In this document: positions 59,781-64,000 of the stretch, one piece after another
Layout of the letters: every line of letters starts with the position of its first letter
Numbering within the stretch: position 1 is the stretch's first letter
DNA from: Anaerolineales bacterium
Lineage (GTDB): Bacteria > Chloroflexota > Anaerolineae > Anaerolineales > Villigracilaceae
Length of the DNA stretch: 64,000 bases
Direction of reading: 5' to 3'
NCBI GenBank assembly: GCA_016789305.1
Contig: JAEURJ010000007.1
Location: 248,001 to 312,000 of the forward strand
Program-made: the position numbers and the translations under genes
Notes under the pieces: generated by a model
The model's input: only the letters and a program-made list of their open reading frames with translations
Databases searched by the model: none
What the model was told of the DNA's origin: nothing

Positions 59781-60503
59781 ATGCCGTCGGAAGAATTGGA
59801 GAGACGTCGTATTCTGGTTGTGGATGATGAAGAACGCATGGTGCGCTTCATCCGCATGAATTTGGAACATGATGGTTTTCAGGTTGTGGAAGCATTCAAC
59901 GGAAAACAGGCGATTCAAAAATTAAGAGATATCACTCCCGACCTGATTCTGCTGGATGTAATGATGCCCGACCTGGATGGTTTTGAAGTTCTCGAAACCG
60001 TTCGTGAAATCACCAATGTCCCTGTCATCATGCTGACTGCCAAAGGTGAGGAGGATGACCGCGTTCGTGGCCTTGAGCATGGCGCGGACGATTACGTTAC
60101 CAAGCCTTTCAGCCCGCGGGAGTTGGTCAGCCGGGTGAAAGCGGTGCTGCGCCGTACCGAAGGTGCCACGGGTTCGATGCATGGTCTCCTCGAAATTGAC
60201 AAACGCCTCAAGATCGACTTTGACCGTCGCGAGATCTGGCTTGAAGGCAAACTCGTAAAACTCCGCCCAACGGAATACCGCCTGCTCTTCCATCTTGTGC
60301 AGAATGCAGGTTGGGTGGTGTCGCATGACCAGTTGCTCCAGAAAGTTTGGGGTTATGAATATCGCGACGAGCCGCATTACGTTCGCCTTTATATTAACTA
60401 CCTCCGCCAGAAACTGGAAAAAGATCCTGCCGACCCGCAATACATTTTGACCGAACGCGGCGTCGGATATCGGTTTGTGGATTACAAACGCTCCAAAGAA
60501 TAA
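59781..60503 (+). CDS. OmpR/PhoB-family response regulator
   Basis: 240 residues from ATG 59781. Receiver domain with acidic pair D15 D16 (VVDDEE), phospho-acceptor D59 ([11 protein letters not shown]), T in MLTAKG and the Lys in YVTKPFSP. The C-terminal winged helix has [22 protein letters not shown] and [11 protein letters not shown]. No histidine kinase is next to it, so the partner is elsewhere. As the last gene of the kinase cassette it may link two-component and Ser/Thr signalling. Confidence 0.94.
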   Translation: MPSEELERRRILVVDDEERMVRFIRMNLEHDGFQVVEAFNGKQAIQKLRDITPDLILLDVMMPDLDGFEVLETVREITNVPVIMLTAKGEEDDRVRGLEHGADDYVTKPFSPRELVSRVKAVLRRTEGATGSMHGLLEIDKRLKIDFDRREIWLEGKLVKLRPTEYRLLFHLVQNAGWVVSHDQLLQKVWGYEYRDEPHYVRLYINYLRQKLEKDPADPQYILTERGVGYRFVDYKRSKE

Positions 60504-60528
60504 TAAAATTCTCTAACGAAATGAAGAC

Positions 60529-60561
60529 AAAACGCCTACGTTTTTTTAACGTGGGCGTTTT
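60529..60561 (+). terminator. Intrinsic terminator of the kinase cassette
   Basis: 12-bp arms AAAACGCCTACG and CGTGGGCGTTTT with one G-U pair and a TTTTTTTAA loop. Confidence 0.85.
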
Positions 60562-60608
60562 AAATTAAGAGCGTACGTTCAAATCAACCAACCTAAAAGG
60601 AGGTACCT

Positions 60609-61061
60609 ATGTCCAATTTAATTCGTTGGGAACCCGCTCGTGAGATGATGACGTTGAGAGAGGCCATGGATCGCCTCTTCGACGACGCCTTCACTCGTCC
60701 GCTTGGCTTTGGCAACGGCCATGAAAATGCCTGGTCTGTGCCTGCGGTGGATATGTATCAGACAGAGAATGAAGTCGTTGTGAAGGCTTCACTGCCCGGC
60801 ATCAAGGCCGATGAAGTGCAGATCAATGTCACTGGCGAAGTGCTCACCATCAAGGGTGAGGTCAAGCAGAAGGAAGAGACCAAGGAAAAGGCATATCACA
60901 TCCGTGAACAGCGCTGGGGCATGTTCGAACGCTCCATTGCTTTGCCCTCCGCGGTGGTCGCAGACAAAGCCAAAGCCGATTTCGAAAATGGCATTGTCAC
61001 CATCACTCTTCCCAAGGCTGAAGAAGCCAAACCCAAGACCATCACCATCAAAGCCAAATAA
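60609..61061 (+). CDS. Small heat-shock protein, Hsp20/alpha-crystallin family
   Basis: 150 residues. N-terminal WEPAREMMTLREAMDRLFDDAF and alpha-crystallin domain from about 42 with VPAVDMYQTENEVVVKASLPGIKADEVQINV, GEVKQKEE, and the end AKADFENGIVTITLPKAEEAKPKTITIK with the IxI anchor. It holds unfolding proteins without ATP. The ribosome site AAGGAGGT is the strongest in the window. No CIRCE element is seen upstream. Confidence 0.95.
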   Translation: MSNLIRWEPAREMMTLREAMDRLFDDAFTRPLGFGNGHENAWSVPAVDMYQTENEVVVKASLPGIKADEVQINVTGEVLTIKGEVKQKEETKEKAYHIREQRWGMFERSIALPSAVVADKAKADFENGIVTITLPKAEEAKPKTITIKAK

Positions 61062-61073
61062 TTTGTAGCATGA

Positions 61074-61113
61074 GCAAAACAGGAGTCAGGCATATGCCCG
61101 ACTCCTGTTTTGC
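61074..61113 (+). terminator. Intrinsic terminator of the Hsp20 gene
   Basis: 14-bp arms GCAAAACAGGAGTC and GACTCCTGTTTTGC around an inner GGCATATGCC palindrome. A TATGAT that may serve the next gene follows at 61116-61121. Confidence 0.88.
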
Positions 61114-61142
61114 TTTATGATTGGGATGGGAGACTCTGCCGC

Positions 61143-62390
61143 ATGACTGAATCATTTTCGACTCTTCGCATCAACCCGGACCGAATGCTTGATACGTTTA
61201 ATCAACTGGCCTTGATCGGTACGACAGGTGACGGCGGTGTGAACCGAACCACTTTCAGCGAGGCGCATCTTGCCGCGCGCAAATGGTTTCGCGAACAGAT
61301 CAAAAGCTCTGGCTTCGAATTCAAAACAGATGGCGCAGGGAATCACTCTGCTGTTCTAACATGTGGACGTTCAAACGTTCAAACTCTGTTGATTGGTTCG
61401 CACTTGGACTCTGTCCCCAAAGGCGGACGATTCGACGGTGCGCTTGGCGTGGTGGCGGCTTTCGAAGTGTTGAGAACTGTCAAAGAAAACGGGATCAGCT
61501 TGAAGTTAAATCTTGAAGCGATGGACTTCACAGACGAAGAAGGCACACATTTGAGTCTGTTTGGGAGCAGCGCGCTGGCGGGCCACCTTCATCCAGATGA
61601 TTTAAAAAACCCGTACAGTGGGCGGGAAAATTTCGCTGCCGGCCTGGCGCGCGCAGGCTTGACGGAAGAAGGTTTGCTGCAAGCGAAGCGTTCGAAAGAA
61701 TCCATCGCTGGATATTTGGAGCTGCACATTGAACAGGGCAAGCGGTTGGAACGTGCGGGGATTAATATTGGCGTGGTCTCCGCGATTGTGGGGTATGGTT
61801 CATATCGAATGAGTTATCTTGGCCGCGCAGATCATGCGGGTTCGACAACGATGGAAGACCGGCTGGACGCGGGGCAGGGCGTGGCCGCGTTTATTTTGGA
61901 AGTGCGTGAGACCGTGATGCGAGATTTCCCGAATTGTGTCGCAAATGTGGGCAAGCTTGAGTTCGTGCCCGGTGCTTCAAATATTGTGCCCGCACGCGCA
62001 GACTTTTTGTTGGAGTTTCGGTCACCGGATGCAAATCAACTTTCCCAATTGGATTTGACATTGACGGAACTGGCTGAACAAAAAGCAAAACAATTTGGCT
62101 TGCAATTAAAAGCGGAGCCGCTCGGAAAACATTTGCCAAACTTAATGAGCTCAGAAATTCAGAACGCGTTTCAGAAATCATGTCACGATTTGGGATTATC
62201 CAGCACCGTGCTTGCTTCCGGTGCAATACACGATGCACAATCGCTTGTAGATATCTGTCCGATCGGGATGATCTTCATCCCTTCGGTGGATGGAGCCAGC
62301 CATGCGCCGCGCGAATTCACCAGATGGGAAGATTGCGTAAATGGCGCGAATGTTTTGCTGCAAACAGTTTTGAGATTGGCGGCAGAGTAA
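61143..62390 (+). CDS. M20-family amidohydrolase (N-carbamoyl-amino acid hydrolase / allantoate amidohydrolase type)
   Basis: 415 residues from ATG 61143 (MTESFSTLRINPDRM). Metal and catalytic residues: H in LLIGSHLDSVPKGGRFDGALG with D further on, E-E in FTDEEGT, H in LELHIEQGKRLE, and H in SGAIHDAQSL. HIEQG and GSTTMEDRLDAG mark the AllC/HyuC branch. It would hydrolyse a carbamoyl or ureido amide. At about residue 75-80 the frame crosses the same CGTTCAAA repeat as folC (read RSNVQT) in a variable loop. Confidence 0.9.
   Translation: MTESFSTLRINPDRMLDTFNQLALIGTTGDGGVNRTTFSEAHLAARKWFREQIKSSGFEFKTDGAGNHSAVLTCGRSNVQTLLIGSHLDSVPKGGRFDGALGVVAAFEVLRTVKENGISLKLNLEAMDFTDEEGTHLSLFGSSALAGHLHPDDLKNPYSGRENFAAGLARAGLTEEGLLQAKRSKESIAGYLELHIEQGKRLERAGINIGVVSAIVGYGSYRMSYLGRADHAGSTTMEDRLDAGQGVAAFILEVRETVMRDFPNCVANVGKLEFVPGASNIVPARADFLLEFRSPDANQLSQLDLTLTELAEQKAKQFGLQLKAEPLGKHLPNLMSSEIQNAFQKSCHDLGLSSTVLASGAIHDAQSLVDICPIGMIFIPSVDGASHAPREFTRWEDCVNGANVLLQTVLRLAAE
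61367..61384 (+). repeat. 18-bp copy of the folC CGTTCAAA repeat
   Basis: Identical over 18 bases to 36622-36639 in folC, in the same strand and reading phase (RSNVQT), although the genes are unrelated. Confidence 0.75.
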
Positions 62391-62421
62391 AATAGGATTA
62401 TTCCATTGGAAGGCAGGCCGT

Positions 62422-63432
62422 ATGAAAAATTTTGACTCGAAATACAACGATATTCCCAAAACCGAACTTCATTGTCATCTCGAAGGTGCGATTCGCACGC
62501 AGACCATTATCGATGTGGCGCGCGAATTCAACTTGAAACTCCCTGCCTATGAAGCCAGTGAGTTGGATAAACATGTCAAAGTGTATGACCAGCTGCAGAG
62601 CTTGGAAGCCGTACTGAAGGCTTTTGATATTTTCCAAAACAGCATCACCTCGCCGGCTGTGTTTGAGCGCATGGCTTGGGAGTTGTTTGAAGATTGCGCC
62701 AAACAAAATATCAAGCTGTTTGAAGTTCGTTTCTCGCCAGATTGGGCATTTCATGGTCACAATGTGGATTGGGATGCCAGCCTGGAAGGGTTGCTCCGCG
62801 CACAGGAACGAGCCGAGCGTGAGTTTGGCATGGTCATTGGCATTATTGCGATCACTTCGCGGGGGATGGGCGCCGAATCCTGCGTCAAAACCGTGGACTG
62901 GGCGATTCGCCATAAACAACATATTCAAGCCGTCGATCTTGCCGATGGCGAGCTGTTATATCCGATGAGTAATTTTGTGAAGCCGATCCTGAAGGCAAAG
63001 GATGCAGGGCTGAAAGTGACCATTCATACAGGCGAAGATACGCCGGCTTCAGCAGTGTGGAATACCATCCATACGTTTCAGCCTGACCGCATTGGTCACG
63101 GGATTCACAGCATTGAAGATATGAAAGTTGTCGAACTAATTAAGGAACGAGGTATTACCCTCGAAGTGAATCCGTGGAGTAATTATCTGACGAATTCTGT
63201 GAAAACCATCGAAGAGCATCCGTTGAAGAAACTGTTTGATCTTGGCGTGAAAGTGACGATTAATTCCGATGACCCTGAAGTGCTGGAAACGAATGTAAAC
63301 AACGAGTATCGTATTGCTCATGAAATTCTTGGCATGAGCATGGACGATATTAAAACTTGCAATCGATTTGCGTATGAATCTTCTTTTATCCCGCCGGAGA
63401 AAAAGAAGAAAGTTGAAAAATACTTTGCTTAA
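62422..63432 (+). CDS. Adenosine-deaminase-like metallohydrolase
   Basis: 336 residues. Metal and active-site motifs: TELHCHLEGA (HxH), TIHTGED, RIGHGI, LEVNPWSN and INSDDPEVL, the full set of the adenosine/adenine deaminase family. The segment normally GxDLAGDE is VDLADGE. It deaminates adenosine or a related purine in the cytosol. GGAAGGC precedes the ATG. Its place next to an M20 ureido hydrolase suits purine or pyrimidine salvage, but this is inference. Confidence 0.88.
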   Translation: MKNFDSKYNDIPKTELHCHLEGAIRTQTIIDVAREFNLKLPAYEASELDKHVKVYDQLQSLEAVLKAFDIFQNSITSPAVFERMAWELFEDCAKQNIKLFEVRFSPDWAFHGHNVDWDASLEGLLRAQERAEREFGMVIGIIAITSRGMGAESCVKTVDWAIRHKQHIQAVDLADGELLYPMSNFVKPILKAKDAGLKVTIHTGEDTPASAVWNTIHTFQPDRIGHGIHSIEDMKVVELIKERGITLEVNPWSNYLTNSVKTIEEHPLKKLFDLGVKVTINSDDPEVLETNVNNEYRIAHEILGMSMDDIKTCNRFAYESSFIPPEKKKKVEKYFA

Positions 63433-63469
63433 AAAGTGACGGTCACCTTTCGGGTGACCGTCACTTTTT
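63431..63469. terminator. Bidirectional terminator between the deaminase and the DsbA-like gene
   Basis: 17-bp perfect arms AAAAAGTGACGGTCACC and GGTGACCGTCACTTTTT with a TTTCG loop. The genes converge here. Confidence 0.93.
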
Positions 63470-63472
63470 GGT

Positions 63473-64000
63473 TTACTTCTTATTCATAATTTGATCTAAA
63501 GCCCGTTTGAACACTTCGTATGGTTGTGCGCCGACAACCGCATAACGGTCATTGATCACGTAGGTGGGCACACCACTGACGCCAATCTGTTGCGCCTGCT
63601 GAACCTGCCCTGCAACCTCGGCAGTATATGTTCCACTTTCGACAACTTGTTGCATATCCGCGCCATCAAGACCGACTTCCTCGGCGGCGGCGCGAAGGAC
63701 ACCCCAATTGCTGATATCCAATCCGTCTGCATAGACTTGACGGAAAACAACCTTATGAAATTCGTTTACTTTGCCATGCTCACGTGCATATTCTGTCGCT
63801 TCGTGCGCGAGGCGCGTGTTGTAAATTCTTTTCGCGGAGACGAACTTCATTCCGTGCATGGCCGCCATTTGGCTTAATCGATCCTCCGAGCCCGAAGCGC
63901 GGGCGCGCAAAATATAGTCGGGGAGGGGCATTCCCTCGGGCGGCGTATCAGGCCTCAGGTAGAACGGACGCCATTCCACATCCACGTTGTATTCTTCTTT
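63473..64000 (-). CDS. DsbA-family oxidoreductase (FrnE/2-hydroxychromene-isomerase type), N-terminus cut by the window edge
   Basis: The frame is open to the right edge, so the catalytic N-terminus (a Cys-x-x-Cys or Ser variant) is outside. The visible 175 residues begin KEEYNVDVEWRPFYLRPDTPPEGMPLP, the part after the active site in FrnE-like proteins. Then come AKRIYNTRLAHEATEYAREHGK and the cis-proline region GVSGVPTYVINDRYAVVGAQPYEVF. It is a thioredoxin-fold enzyme, probably cytosolic. The exact reaction cannot be told. Confidence 0.85.
   Translation of the reverse strand, partial: KEEYNVDVEWRPFYLRPDTPPEGMPLPDYILRARASGSEDRLSQMAAMHGMKFVSAKRIYNTRLAHEATEYAREHGKVNEFHKVVFRQVYADGLDISNWGVLRAAAEEVGLDGADMQQVVESGTYTAEVAGQVQQAQQIGVSGVPTYVINDRYAVVGAQPYEVFKRALDQIMNKK

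Noticed and set aside
39690..60580. Shared GAGCGTACGTT after lon and before hsp20
   Set aside because: An 11-base match is expected by chance many times in 64 kb, so it is not evidence of a common element.
60504..60608. CIRCE or other heat-shock operator before hsp20
   Set aside because: No TTAGCACTC inverted repeat; the only palindrome is the terminator of the preceding operon.

Overview
The window reads as a chromosomal segment of a member of the phylum Chloroflexota, probably class Anaerolineae. This is inferred from gene content and not from any search. The main pointers are two very large membrane proteins of the Chlor_Arch_YYY (DUF2298) type, a division and cell-wall cluster without murE next to ftsI and murF, FtsZ ending in a [13 protein letters not shown] tail, and several genes that appear to be read from leaderless transcripts with a TANNNT box just before the start codon. 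Coding density is high, almost no gap exceeds 200 bases, and there are no tRNA or rRNA genes, insertion sequences, prophage genes or CRISPR arrays.

Layout. (1) 1-12950, plus strand: a surface-glycan or lipid-glycosylation block with the tail of a glycosyltransferase, a methyltransferase, two tandem paralogous GT-C type membrane proteins, a 1638-residue fusion of a GT-C-like half with a YYY half, a small DUF952 gene, and a stand-alone YYY protein. The last three are linked by ATGA overlaps. (2) 12989-13873, minus: an RlmI-like methyltransferase. (3) 13923-31306, plus: a full dcw cluster in the order mraZ, rsmH, ftsL-like, ftsI, murF, mraY, murD, ftsW, murG, cvpA-like, murC, murB, ddl, ftsQ, ftsA, ftsZ. 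It starts at a clear promoter with MraZ boxes and closes with a strong terminator. (4) 31316-40601: small membrane proteins, an AlkX/YcaQ-like glycosylase, DUF3592 and DUF503 proteins, a very acidic membrane protein, folC-lon, and an SDR. (5) 40641-45569: two further membrane glycosyltransferase-like genes around an M24 peptidase, then a GNAT enzyme. (6) 45742-49652: an iron operon (DtxR-type regulator, FeoA, FeoB split into GTPase and permease, FeoC-like) ending in tag. (7) 49689-54587, minus: PEBP lipoprotein, saccharopine-dehydrogenase-like protein, lipoate ligase, DapA-like aldolase, ParB-like protein and metallophosphoesterase. (8) 54745-60503, plus: a phospho-signalling cassette of Ser/Thr kinase with an eight-repeat beta-propeller, PP2C phosphatase, J-domain/vWA protein, zinc-ribbon/FHA protein, an unrecognised 80-residue protein and an orphan response regulator. 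(9) 60609-64000: Hsp20, an M20 amidohydrolase, an adenosine-deaminase-like enzyme and the partial gene of a DsbA-like protein.

How the parts work together. The dcw cluster supplies most of the lipid II pathway and the divisome. The two groups of GT-C proteins would use polyprenyl-phosphate sugars at the outer face of the membrane. The Feo operon imports ferrous iron under a metal-sensing repressor. The kinase, phosphatase, vWA and FHA cassette is the most novel-looking unit: its parts resemble the logic of TerY-P-type phosphorylation modules, but it carries a J domain and a co-transcribed two-component regulator. Short hairpin repeats, a heptad repeat and an 18-bp sequence shared by two unrelated coding regions show small dispersed repeats at work in this genome.
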